From NCBI GenBank assembly GCA_017450125.1, contig JAFSWZ010000038.1:1-64000 (forward strand): 64,000 nucleotides of DNA. The letters run 5' to 3'. Positions 42,932 through 51,079 of this stretch are shown here, in pieces; the first letter of the stretch is position 1; every line of letters starts with the position of its first letter. The stretch is from Synergistaceae bacterium (GTDB taxonomy: Bacteria > Synergistota > Synergistia > Synergistales > Aminobacteriaceae). The notes beneath the pieces are model-generated. The model did not search any database, had not been told where the DNA came from, and saw nothing but the letters and a program-made list of their open reading frames with translations. The translations under genes were made by a program, and so were the position numbers.

Positions 42932-42960
42932 ATTATACATGTAGTTAATATTTTGCGCAA
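42932..42960 (-). promoter_or_regulatory. Promoter of the 2-hydroxyacid dehydrogenase-aldolase-gltS operon
   Basis: On the minus strand TTGCGC (42955-42960), a 17-base spacer and TATAAT (42932-42937). Imperfect inverted repeats surround it (ATGT...ACAT over the -10; GTAA...TTAC just downstream) and are candidate sites for the adjacent RpiR-type regulator. Confidence 0.7.
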
Positions 42961-43007
42961 TACTTTAAACGAAATTTTTGCTACAAATTTTCATGAGCGT
43001 GTGTGCA

Positions 43008-43036
43008 CAAAAAAAGTCCCTGCGTTCGAGGGACTC
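43008..43036 (-). terminator. Terminator of the RpiR-type regulator gene
   Basis: On the minus strand AGTCCCT and AGGGACT form a perfect 7-base stem around a 7-base loop, followed by seven T. Confidence 0.88.
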
Positions 43037-43052
43037 TGTATCGGAAAAAGGG

Positions 43053-43904
43053 TTATGCGTCTATTCGCTGGTAGGCTGTGAGTTCGTCTCGCTCGTCGAG
43101 GCGTGATTTGTAGTCAACTTCCTGGCCGGTAAGTATGAGGATGTATTCAGAGAGTGCCGCCGCACCTAAGACTGAGTGAAAGAAGCTCATTCCTGCGGTT
43201 GAGACGTAAAGCACCGTATCTGTGTACTGCTTCAACGGTTCAGGAAACTCGTTAGTGATGAGGCAGACCCTTGCGCCGTTCTTCTTGGCGGTCTCGAGAT
43301 ATTTTGCGTCGGTCTTGTAGTAGCGCGAGAACACGAACATTATCACCGCGTCGCCCGCATCAACGTCCTGCATCCTGCTGAGGGACATACCTTCGCTGTC
43401 GTCAAGGTAAAACACGTTCGGGAGCATGAAGGTCAATGTTCTGCTGAAAGTCAGCGCAAGCCCCCTGCATCCTCTGAGGCCGATAATGTACTTGTGCTTT
43501 GCGGATGTCAGAGCTTCAACTACCTTGTGAATGTCCTCCGGGCTGTTGGTGAAAGCTGATAACATGTTCTGCTGGATGAATGCCTGAAACTGTATCATAG
43601 GGTCAATGCGCTGAAATTTCTGGCTGCTCTGCGTCATTCTCTCTCCGAGCGAAAGTCCCGCAAACGAGTTTTCTACAAGCATGTTATAGACGTGAGCTTT
43701 GAGATCCTTGAAGCCCTCGTAGCCGATAATCCTGCAGAAGCGAATCACTGATGCATCACTAACGCCGATTTCACGCGCAACGTCCTGCGAGGACATTCCG
43801 GCTAATTTCTCCTGATTGTTCAGGAAGTAATCCGCCATCTTCTGCTGAAGTTTCGTGAATTTCGTGTGCCGAAGCCTGTCCGTTAATGTTCCTGTTATGG
43901 TAAT
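43053..43904 (-). CDS. RpiR/MurR family transcriptional regulator, probable AUU start
   Basis: A 283-residue regulator. The N-terminal HTH_6 domain has ADYFLNNQEKLAG and VSDASVIRFCR as the recognition region. A C-terminal SIS sugar-isomerase domain (about 135-265) is visible as YIIGLRGCRG and related strands and would sense a ligand. The first in-frame ATG (43838) would remove part of the HTH lead-in (TKFTKLQQK) and has no ribosome site. AGGAGG at 43914-43919 sits nine bases before ATT 43904, and no ATG, GTG or TTG occurs between the upstream stop and 43838. It lies beside the dehydrogenase-aldolase-gltS operon and probably controls it. It follows comEC by 40 bases. Confidence 0.85.
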   Translation of the reverse strand: MTITGTLTDRLRHTKFTKLQQKMADYFLNNQEKLAGMSSQDVAREIGVSDASVIRFCRIIGYEGFKDLKAHVYNMLVENSFAGLSLGERMTQSSQKFQRIDPMIQFQAFIQQNMLSAFTNSPEDIHKVVEALTSAKHKYIIGLRGCRGLALTFSRTLTFMLPNVFYLDDSEGMSLSRMQDVDAGDAVIMFVFSRYYKTDAKYLETAKKNGARVCLITNEFPEPLKQYTDTVLYVSTAGMSFFHSVLGAAALSEYILILTGQEVDYKSRLDERDELTAYQRIDA

Positions 43905-43944
43905 TTTGGGTTGCCTCCTAATGAAGATTTGAGCGTCTACGATT

Positions 43945-45318
43945 CTACAGGAACATCATGAACGCCGCAAAGCTCATCCCCGCCGTAACAGCAATCACCC
44001 TCAGCGGAGCAAGCCGGAAATAGTTGCACAAGCACCACACGAGAGTTCCCGTGCCGATCCACGCGGTAAAGTAATTCCAGCCCATCGAGTAAGGGACAGC
44101 TTCCGCGACGCAGTCAGCCGCTTTCTCCCAGAGCAGGAAGCCGCCTTCCGCCGCGAGCACAGCATAACGCACGCCCAGAAGCCGCAGAGCTCCCAACGCA
44201 GAAGCAATAGTGAGAGCAAACGTGAAGTATATCGGCGCAATGACATTCAGCACTATTCCAACAATAACAACTTCGCCGAAGGTACTGCTGACCTGCGGAA
44301 AGCTCACGAGGAACATCAGAGAACTCAGCGCGAGCCAGAATTTGCGGGGGATTGTCGTTATCGTGAGTGCGCAGAGCATCGACAGCCTGAATCCTATGTC
44401 CCAGAACATCAGCGGAGACCACATCAGAATCATTACTCCTGCGAGGCTGACTGAGTTCACGCCGTTCACCGGTCGGCCAAGACCACGCGCGATTAACCCT
44501 GCCTGAAACATCAAGCCCGCCCGCAACGCACTCGGAGCCGCACCAGTCAGGAGAATGTACAGCCACATAATCACCGACAGCATCACCGAACTTTCCCCGA
44601 AGAAGAACGACGCGCACAGCACAATTATTCCGACATGGAAGCCCGACACAGCCAGAAGGTGAACAGTTCCCCAGCGTCGGTGCATTCGGTTGAGGAGGTC
44701 ATCGCGCTCACCTAACCACATTGCCTTCAAGTATGAGGCTGTCGCGTCGGGAAGGTACATCGTGAGTTTCTTCGAGAGCCTGTAACGGAACAGAGCAAGG
44801 CTGAACTTTTCCCCAAGTTCTTCGACGTTGTAGAGGCTGAGCCACGAAGTTATTCCCCTTGCCTGCCAGTACCTGCCTTCGTCAAAGTTTCCGTTCTTCC
44901 TGAAGCTCCGCGTAACTCCGTCGAACTTTATGCGCGTTCCCTGCATGTATTCGGCGAACGGAAGACGCACTGCGTACCGGCCTCCTCCGTCAACGTCGAC
45001 AGTCAGGACGTACTGCCTTCCCCAAGTGCGCACAGCCGTAACCGTCCCCGCCGCTTCCGTAAGAGTTACGTTGTCTGCGGGAGGACGCGAGAGAACCCAG
45101 CAGCACCTAAGCGAGCACAACGCGCAGATAGCCAGTCCCGCAAAGAACAGCGGCCATTGTCCGGGAAGTTCGTGCTCGTAGGACGAGAACATCACCGCGA
45201 CGTACAGCGCAGGCACCATCACGGCGAACGCCCACATTCCCGCGCGGTCATAGAGTGCCAGCCCGGCAGTCAGTCCCGCGAGAACTGCGAGCATAGGCGA
45301 ACGTCTCAGAACTTCCAT
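43945..45318 (-). CDS. comEC: ComEC/Rec2-type DNA uptake channel, without beta-lactamase-like domain
   Basis: A 457-residue polytopic protein. An N-terminal DUF4131-like/OB region (about 75-170) is followed by the competence membrane domain with HLLAVSGFHVGI, the best conserved ComEC signature. It then ends, whereas many ComEC proteins continue into a metallo-beta-lactamase-like nuclease domain of 250 or more residues. No such domain follows on this strand. ComEC moves single-stranded DNA through the inner membrane in transformation. It starts exactly at the last base of the comEA-like gene. Confidence 0.88.
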   Translation of the reverse strand: MEVLRRSPMLAVLAGLTAGLALYDRAGMWAFAVMVPALYVAVMFSSYEHELPGQWPLFFAGLAICALCSLRCCWVLSRPPADNVTLTEAAGTVTAVRTWGRQYVLTVDVDGGGRYAVRLPFAEYMQGTRIKFDGVTRSFRKNGNFDEGRYWQARGITSWLSLYNVEELGEKFSLALFRYRLSKKLTMYLPDATASYLKAMWLGERDDLLNRMHRRWGTVHLLAVSGFHVGIIVLCASFFFGESSVMLSVIMWLYILLTGAAPSALRAGLMFQAGLIARGLGRPVNGVNSVSLAGVMILMWSPLMFWDIGFRLSMLCALTITTIPRKFWLALSSLMFLVSFPQVSSTFGEVVIVGIVLNVIAPIYFTFALTIASALGALRLLGVRYAVLAAEGGFLLWEKAADCVAEAVPYSMGWNYFTAWIGTGTLVWCLCNYFRLAPLRVIAVTAGMSFAAFMMFL

Positions 45319-46139
45319 CAGCGAATCACTATCTGCGTGCGAATCTGCTTTAGCTTGGCCGCACCGATACCCTTGACGTTCAGGAGGTCTTCGGGCTTCG
45401 AGAATGAGCCGTGCTTCTGCCGGTAGTCGATGATTCTTTGTGCCGTAGCTTTGCCCACTCCGTTGATGCGCTGCAGTTCCTGAAGGTTAGCGCGGTTGAT
45501 GTCGACGAGCGAACTCCCGCCGGATGACGAGCGTGTGAATGTCAGCTGCCCCCTCATCTGCTCGAGCCGTGATGAACCGATGCCCTTGACGTTGAGGAGG
45601 TCTTCAGGGCTCGTGAAGCTGCCGTGCTTCTTGCGGTAGTCGATGATCCTCTGAGCGATTGCCGGGCCAACGCCGCTGATGCGCTGAAGTTCGTGAACGT
45701 CAGCACGGTTGATGTCGACGAGACCGCCTGACTGCGGGGATGTTCCGGGTACTGGTGCGTTCGGCGATGCCTGTCCCTTCTCGGGAATGTCGATGTGCAG
45801 GTTCGGCGACAAGAAATCAGCGAGGTTCAGTGATGCCTGGTCGGCTTTCGGCGTGAAACCTCCGGCGGCGTTGATTGCCTCGTAGATTCGCGAGCCCTCA
45901 AGCAGCTTGTACACTCCTGGCTTCTTCACCGCACCAGTAACATAGACGAACCAGATTTCCGGCGCAGAAGGCTTCTCTGGTTCACTCGGGGTGGCGGCAG
46001 GCGCAGTAGCTTCGGGGACAGGCGCAGGGTTGTCGGCGGGCGTAGATTGCGGCGAGGGACGGAAGAGCATCGTGAACGTTCCGGCCAAGAGAAAGAGTAT
46101 CACTCCTGAGACGGTGATTACGAGTTTGCGGGACTGCAT
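45318..46139 (-). CDS. comEA: ComEA-like DNA-binding protein with two tandem HhH domains
   Basis: A 273-residue anchored protein. Residues 7-26 are one membrane segment, followed by a Pro/Ala-rich spacer (30-60), an SLBB-type domain (62-119, VTGAVKKPGVY) and two near-identical ComEA helix-hairpin-helix domains at 140-200 and 211-271. Each domain has VDINRA...LQRI.GVG..AQRIIDYR and LLNVKGIG. Usual ComEA carries one. It should bind double-stranded DNA in the periplasm and pass it to ComEC, encoded next. ATG 46139 follows AGGAG by ten bases; the frame runs further upstream without family sequence. Confidence 0.9.
   Translation of the reverse strand: MQSRKLVITVSGVILFLLAGTFTMLFRPSPQSTPADNPAPVPEATAPAATPSEPEKPSAPEIWFVYVTGAVKKPGVYKLLEGSRIYEAINAAGGFTPKADQASLNLADFLSPNLHIDIPEKGQASPNAPVPGTSPQSGGLVDINRADVHELQRISGVGPAIAQRIIDYRKKHGSFTSPEDLLNVKGIGSSRLEQMRGQLTFTRSSSGGSSLVDINRANLQELQRINGVGKATAQRIIDYRQKHGSFSKPEDLLNVKGIGAAKLKQIRTQIVIR
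45327..45509 (-). repeat. HhH coding repeat, copy 2 of comEA
   Basis: Codes for residues 211-271 of the ComEA-like protein; about 80 percent identical at protein level to copy 1 by eye. Confidence 0.85.
45540..45722 (-). repeat. HhH coding repeat, copy 1 of comEA
   Basis: Codes for residues 140-200. The two copies are joined by a short Ser/Gly linker of ten residues. Confidence 0.85.
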
Positions 46140-46172
46140 GGGCAATTTCTCCTGATGTGAAAATTTATGCTG

Positions 46173-46178
46173 ATTATA
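46173..46178 (-). promoter_or_regulatory. Possible -10 element for comEA
   Basis: TATAAT on the minus strand, 34 bases before the comEA start; no convincing -35. Confidence 0.4.
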
Positions 46179-46185
46179 TAACGCA

Positions 46186-46214
46186 TTGACGCGCATTTGA
46201 CCCGCGAATAAAAT
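46186..46214 (+). promoter_or_regulatory. Sigma-70-type promoter of the DUF1015 gene
   Basis: TTGACG (46186-46191), a 17-base spacer and TAAAAT (46209-46214), identical in both hexamers to the tRNA promoter at 2658. Transcription would start near 46221, leaving about 26 bases before ATT 46247. Confidence 0.75.
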
Positions 46215-46246
46215 TATCTTCATCCTTAACACGAAAGGACTGACAG

Positions 46247-47449
46247 ATTATATTCAGAGCAGCCGACTTCCTCCTGCCCAACTCTGAGGACTTGTCTTCG
46301 TGGGCAGTTGTTGCCTGCGACCAGTTCACATCACAGCCCGAATACTGGGACAAGGTCAGAGACATAGCGGGCATTTCGCCTTCCGCGTACAATCTCATTC
46401 TGCCGGAAGCACTCCTGAGCTCCTCGACACCAGAGACCTGCGCGCACATAAATTCCATGATGGCAGACTACCTCGAACACGGCTTCTTCACCGAGTACAG
46501 AGACGCGTACATTTACGTTGAACGCACTCTCCTCGACGGCTCGATACGTCCCGGCATAGTGGGAGTGATTGACCTCGAAGAGTACGACTACCTTCCAGGC
46601 ACAACGCCCCGCATCCGCGCGACCGAGCAGACCGTCAGCGAACGAATCCCCGCCCGCAAAGCCATCCGACAGAACGCCGCGCTCGAACTCTCGCACGTTA
46701 TCCTTCTGTGCGACGACGAACGCCGCGAACTCATCGAGCCCCTGAAGCACTCAAAGCATAGCATGAGGAAGCTCTACAGCTTCGAGCTTATGCTGGGAGG
46801 CGGGAACATTCAGGGCTGGCTGGTCGAAGGAGACCACGCAAGAGCCTTCAACACACGGCTTGCCAGCTACATCCGGCGCAAGAGCAGAGACCTTCCGTTG
46901 GTGTTCGCTGTCGGGGACGGAAATCACTCTCTAGCGGCGGCGAAAGCATGTTACGAGGAACAGCGCAGCACCAACCCCCTCGCACGTTACGCGATGGTCG
47001 AGCTCGAGAACATTCACGACGACTCGCTGAAGTTCGAGCCGATTCACCGCATCGTCAAAGGCGTTGACCCTGATACTGTGCTCGCATCGATGAAGGCTGA
47101 CATCTGCGCTCCGATGTTCGGGGCTTCCTGGCCGATAAAGTATTACGCGCGCGGAAAGTCCGGCACTCTGCACCTCGACAAAGCACGCGGAGCATCAGCC
47201 TTAATCGTGCTTCAGCAGTACCTTGACGCGAAACGCTGCAGCATTGATTACATTCACGGGACGGACACACTGATTCAGCTGTCGTCTCATGAAGGATGCA
47301 TAGGCTTTGAGCTTCCTCCGTTCGACGAGGCGGCAAAACGCGACTTCTTCAGGGTCATTGCAGAGTCAGGAGTCCTGCCGCGAAAAACTTTCTCGATGGG
47401 TCATGCCCAAGAGAAACGCTACTACCTCGAGGCAAGGAAGATACGTTAA
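46247..47449 (+). CDS. DUF1015 family protein, probable AUU start
   Basis: A 400-residue cytoplasmic protein of the DUF1015 family, some of whose members are reported as serine kinases; activity here is unproven. The conserved beginning (FRAADFLLP, then WAVVACDQFTSQPEYW) starts right after a TGA at 46241. No ATG, GTG or TTG precedes this region; the first TTG at 46292 would cut off 15 conserved residues. ATT 46247 lies seven bases after AAAGGA and just behind a well-placed promoter. ATA 46250 is the other candidate. Also seen are VGDGNHSLAAAK and a conserved LENIHDDSL stretch. It overlaps the EamA start by one base. Confidence 0.85.
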   Translation: MIFRAADFLLPNSEDLSSWAVVACDQFTSQPEYWDKVRDIAGISPSAYNLILPEALLSSSTPETCAHINSMMADYLEHGFFTEYRDAYIYVERTLLDGSIRPGIVGVIDLEEYDYLPGTTPRIRATEQTVSERIPARKAIRQNAALELSHVILLCDDERRELIEPLKHSKHSMRKLYSFELMLGGGNIQGWLVEGDHARAFNTRLASYIRRKSRDLPLVFAVGDGNHSLAAAKACYEEQRSTNPLARYAMVELENIHDDSLKFEPIHRIVKGVDPDTVLASMKADICAPMFGASWPIKYYARGKSGTLHLDKARGASALIVLQQYLDAKRCSIDYIHGTDTLIQLSSHEGCIGFELPPFDEAAKRDFFRVIAESGVLPRKTFSMGHAQEKRYYLEARKIR

Positions 47450-48306
47450 TGCTCGCGGATCTCGGCCTTCTGTACTGCGCGTTCTTCTGGGGCACGAGCT
47501 TCGTAACCATGAAGATACTCGTGGGGGTTTACCCTGCGTGCTGGCTTCTGTTCCTGAGGTTTTCAACAAGCTCGGTGATGCTCTATCTGTTCTTTCACAA
47601 TCGCATCAATAAATCCTTCCGCCATGTCTTCAAGGACGGAGTAATACTAGGCTTCCTGCTGTTTGTTGCGATAACGACGCAGACCGTAGGGCTGAACTAC
47701 ATCGGCGGAGGACGGAGCGCGTTCATCTCTGCGACGTATGTGCTGATGGTGCCGCTGATGCTCTGGGCACTGCAGAAGGATTTTCCGGGCTGGGTGAAAC
47801 TTTTTGCGGCGGCGTTGTGCGTTGCGGGAATGTACTTCCTCACGGGCGAAGATGTCTCGGAGGCTTCGGCACTCGGAGACGCTTTAACGGTGATTTGTGC
47901 GCTGACGTTCGCGGTTCAGGTTATCGTGATAAGCCGGAGCACTCAGGGGAGCGACCCCATCGCGCTGAGCTTTGCGGAGTTCGTGAGCTTCTCGGTGTTC
48001 GCACTCGTTGCGTCGCTGATGTTCGAGACACGCCCCGTGCTTCTGGACGCTGGAAGTCTGCCCGAGCTTCTGTTCACGATAATCTTCGCGACGTTCGGGT
48101 GTTACTCGATGCAGATAGTCGCCCAGAAATACGCCGAACCTTCACACGCAACAATCATCATGAGCCTCGAGTCAGTCTTCGGCCTAGCGGGAGGGATAAT
48201 CTTTCTCGGAGAGAGCCTGACCTTCCGCGCTGGTGTCGGCTGTGCGTTAATCTTTGTGTCGGTGCTGATCTCAGAACTTGAACCCTACTTCCGCAAAAGG
48301 AGCTGA
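47449..48306 (+). CDS. EamA/DMT superfamily transporter
   Basis: A 285-residue membrane protein with ten predicted helices in two EamA repeats; FWGTSFVTMKIL at the start of the first repeat and SLESVFGLAGG in the second are typical. Such carriers export amino acids or metabolites, but the substrate is not predictable. ATG shares a base with the DUF1015 stop, so the two are coupled. Confidence 0.88.
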   Translation: MLADLGLLYCAFFWGTSFVTMKILVGVYPACWLLFLRFSTSSVMLYLFFHNRINKSFRHVFKDGVILGFLLFVAITTQTVGLNYIGGGRSAFISATYVLMVPLMLWALQKDFPGWVKLFAAALCVAGMYFLTGEDVSEASALGDALTVICALTFAVQVIVISRSTQGSDPIALSFAEFVSFSVFALVASLMFETRPVLLDAGSLPELLFTIIFATFGCYSMQIVAQKYAEPSHATIIMSLESVFGLAGGIIFLGESLTFRAGVGCALIFVSVLISELEPYFRKRS

Positions 48307-48313
48307 ACGGTAA

Positions 48314-49423
48314 TTGCTTGAGCGTTTCTTCTCGGGTACTAACTGGCTGTTGATTCTGTCGCTGGTTTTCGGCAGTGCTGCCCTCGCCGTTCTGGGGGAT
48401 TCGCTCGGCTCTAAGTACGGCAAAAAGCGAATGTCCCTCTTCGGCCTGCGTCCCAAGTACACCAGCCGCCTCATAACTGCGTTCACCGGAGCATTAATCG
48501 CGGCGGGAGTTCTGGCGGTCATGTCCGTATTCTCGCAGGACGTGAGAACCGCGCTGTTCGGGATGAAGCTCCTGAAGCAGCAGATGTACGATCTGCAGTT
48601 CCAGCTGACACGTAGCGAGGAGAACGCACAGCAGGCACGCGTGAGCTTGGCCGAAGCCTCAGCGAGCCTTGACCTCACGAGCTTTGAGCTAGACACGATG
48701 AAGAATGACCAGCTGCTCCTGCAGTTACAGCGCGATGAACTTCAGGCCTCGTTGCGGGTGATGCGCGAGGAGTCCCAGCAGCTGCGCGAGGAGATACGTT
48801 CACTGAGGAGCGAGGCGATCGCCATGAACGCGAACGTACTTCTCGGGCAGGCGGCGTTTGAGCCAGGGATGTCGCGGGAGGAGATTGCGGCGGGGATAGC
48901 GGCCTTGAAGCAGCGCGTGAGGCTGAACGTGCTGTCGCTAATCTCTAACCAGTCCTTCACGCGGATGCGGGACATTCCCGTAGAGTTCGACGCAGAGGCA
49001 GAGGCGGCACTAATTGACGAGCTTGCGGGTTCTGACATGAGGCAGTACGTGCGCGCGCTGTCGGGAGAAAATTACGTTTTCGGCGATAACATGAGAATCA
49101 TGGTGAGGCTTGAGACCGGCACGAGCATAATCATCTACCCTGACGGTTCGCCTGTGTACAGAAAGTTCTTCGCTAACGGCGGCTCGGCCAAGAGTGAGGA
49201 GACATTGCACGTGTTTCTGCGGGAGCTCAGGGAGAAAGTGATTAATGACGGAGTTCTGCCCGACCCTGCGACGAACAACGTCGGCACTCTCGAAGGGGAG
49301 GCGTTCTTCAGCGCAGTAGAGGCTCTGAACGCGATAAACTCTCCCGTGATAATCAGCGCGCTTGCGTCGGGCGACATCTACACTGAAGGCCCGGTAGTGA
49401 TTGACATAGTCTTCGAGGAATGA
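48314..49423 (+). CDS. DUF3084-like membrane-anchored coiled-coil protein
   Basis: A 369-residue protein with two N-terminal helices (about 10-30 and 55-80), a coiled coil from about 90 to 165 (KLLKQQMYDLQFQL, LREEIRSLRSEA) and a C-terminal soluble region. The layout matches DUF3084 proteins of unknown function. The start is TTG 48314, with AAGGAG about 11 bases upstream; the ATGs downstream lie after the first helix. It overlaps rnhA by four bases. Confidence 0.72.
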   Translation: MLERFFSGTNWLLILSLVFGSAALAVLGDSLGSKYGKKRMSLFGLRPKYTSRLITAFTGALIAAGVLAVMSVFSQDVRTALFGMKLLKQQMYDLQFQLTRSEENAQQARVSLAEASASLDLTSFELDTMKNDQLLLQLQRDELQASLRVMREESQQLREEIRSLRSEAIAMNANVLLGQAAFEPGMSREEIAAGIAALKQRVRLNVLSLISNQSFTRMRDIPVEFDAEAEAALIDELAGSDMRQYVRALSGENYVFGDNMRIMVRLETGTSIIIYPDGSPVYRKFFANGGSAKSEETLHVFLRELREKVINDGVLPDPATNNVGTLEGEAFFSAVEALNAINSPVIISALASGDIYTEGPVVIDIVFEE

Positions 49424-49869
49424 CGATGCCGCACGTAATCATCTACACCGACGGCGGAGCATCACCGAATCCAGGTCTCGGAGGCTGGGCGGCAATTCTC
49501 CACTCTCCCGCTCACAGCAAGACCCGCGAGATCTGGGGCGCAGAGCCCGACACCACCAACAACCGCATGGAACTCACCGCCGCAATCCGTGCCCTCGAAG
49601 CCCTGAAAGTTCCCTGCGAAGTGGATCTTTACACGGACTCGGCCTACCTGCAGAACGCTTTTGTGAAACGCTGGCTCGTCAGCTGGAAGCGCAAAGGCTG
49701 GAAGACTTCCGCAGGCTCTGATGTGCTCAACCGCGATTTGTGGGAACGCCTCGAGGAACTCACGAAGATTCATCATGTCTCGTGGCACTGGGTGAAGGGA
49801 CATTCCGACGACGCACGAAATGAACGCTGTGATGAACTTGTCCGCAAAGCTCGCGAAGAATACCGCTGA
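49420..49869 (+). CDS. rnhA: Ribonuclease HI
   Basis: Degrades RNA in RNA-DNA hybrids. The 149-residue enzyme has the complete acidic active site: YTDGGASPNPG, MELTA, TDSAY and the terminal RCDEL aspartate. ATG overlaps the DUF3084 stop (ATGA), and its 3' end overlaps comF by 50 bases. Confidence 0.95.
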   Translation: MTMPHVIIYTDGGASPNPGLGGWAAILHSPAHSKTREIWGAEPDTTNNRMELTAAIRALEALKVPCEVDLYTDSAYLQNAFVKRWLVSWKRKGWKTSAGSDVLNRDLWERLEELTKIHHVSWHWVKGHSDDARNERCDELVRKAREEYR

Positions 49870-51058
49870 AGCACTCCTGCACTTCCTCTTCCCCGTCAGC
49901 TGTCCCGTGTGCGGCCGTCCGGGCGTTAAAGTCTGCCCCGAATGCCGCCCCTACCTCGACGATGAACCCGCAGTTGTCCTTCCCGATGCAGCGATTCCCG
50001 AACTGTTTAGCGGAGATGTAATCACACGAAGCATCAGCGGCCTGACGGTACATTCTGCCGTGAACTGCGACACCTCCGCCGCAAGGGAGGCAGCAAGAAG
50101 CCTCAGGCATTCACGCGAGCTCTGCCGGACGCTGGGCAGGCACATGGCGAGGAGTTTCGGGGACTGCGACGCAGACATCATCATACCTGTGCCGCTACGC
50201 CTCTACAGCAGGAGAGCTTTTAACCATGCCCGCGAAATCGCAGAAGGATTGTCGGACGTGTGGGGTATCGAGGTGTGGGACTTTGCGCTGTGGACGAGAG
50301 AGATTATCCACAAGGACACGATAACCTATGAAGACTTCCGGCTCACGAGGGATGTTTACGGCAAACGCGTTGTGCTGGTCGATGACGTTGTGAGTTCGGG
50401 AAGGACGCTGTCGTGCCTCGCCAAGACATGCCGCAATGACGGCGCAGAAGTCGTGTGCGCGTACACTTTCGCGTCGGAAGGATTGAGCGGGGAGGCCGCA
50501 CCTTCCCCTGCTGCTGCTGGGCACTCCGAGAAACGCTACAAGGAACTGTACAGGTTCTTCACCGGCGACGTAATTACGCGGCAGATTAACATTCTCACGG
50601 TGTATTCTGCTTGCCGTTACCACGAGGGCGGCATCAGGGAGGAAATCCACAAGTTCAAGTACAGCGGGGGTTACGGACTTTGCTGGTACATGGGCAGGCA
50701 CATGGCGGAGAAGTTCGGCGAATGCAGAGCGGATTACCTTATGCCCGTACCTCTTCACCTCAACAGCGAGAGGACGTACAACCAGACGCTTCTTCTTGCT
50801 GAGGGGATGTGCAGTCTGTGGGAGGCAGAGATTCTTGACGCGGCGGTGTGGACGCGCGACGTAACCAGACGTGCAGTCAGCACAGGGAGACGCGAGCTCA
50901 CGCCTTCTGACTTCGCGATAACTCAGGACATCAGGGGGAAGAGAATAGCCCTCGTTGATGACGTGTGTACATCGGGAATGACTTTGTCGTGCCTAGCCTC
51001 TTCCTGCAGACAGAATGGAGGCGTAATAGTCTGCGCATACACTCTGGCTTCTGTATAA
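49820..51058 (+). CDS. comF: ComF-type phosphoribosyltransferase, internally duplicated
   Basis: A 412-residue protein, nearly twice the usual 220-250 of ComF. Residues 28-42 form a CPVC...CPEC zinc finger. The first phosphoribosyltransferase domain (about 65-220) has VPLRLYSRRAFNHA and the PRPP loop VVLVDDVVSSGRT (184-196). After an Ala/Pro-rich linker (225-236), a second domain (245-412) repeats it, with VPLHLNSERTYNQT and IALVDDVCTSGMT (376-388), but without a zinc finger. ComF is needed for DNA uptake in several naturally transformable bacteria, probably in ssDNA handling. The start could be ATG 49820 or 49832; neither has a clear ribosome site. Both overlap rnhA. Confidence 0.88.
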   Translation: MNAVMNLSAKLAKNTAEALLHFLFPVSCPVCGRPGVKVCPECRPYLDDEPAVVLPDAAIPELFSGDVITRSISGLTVHSAVNCDTSAAREAARSLRHSRELCRTLGRHMARSFGDCDADIIIPVPLRLYSRRAFNHAREIAEGLSDVWGIEVWDFALWTREIIHKDTITYEDFRLTRDVYGKRVVLVDDVVSSGRTLSCLAKTCRNDGAEVVCAYTFASEGLSGEAAPSPAAAGHSEKRYKELYRFFTGDVITRQINILTVYSACRYHEGGIREEIHKFKYSGGYGLCWYMGRHMAEKFGECRADYLMPVPLHLNSERTYNQTLLLAEGMCSLWEAEILDAAVWTRDVTRRAVSTGRRELTPSDFAITQDIRGKRIALVDDVCTSGMTLSCLASSCRQNGGVIVCAYTLASV

Positions 51059-51079
51059 TCTCTGCGAGGTGATAATATC

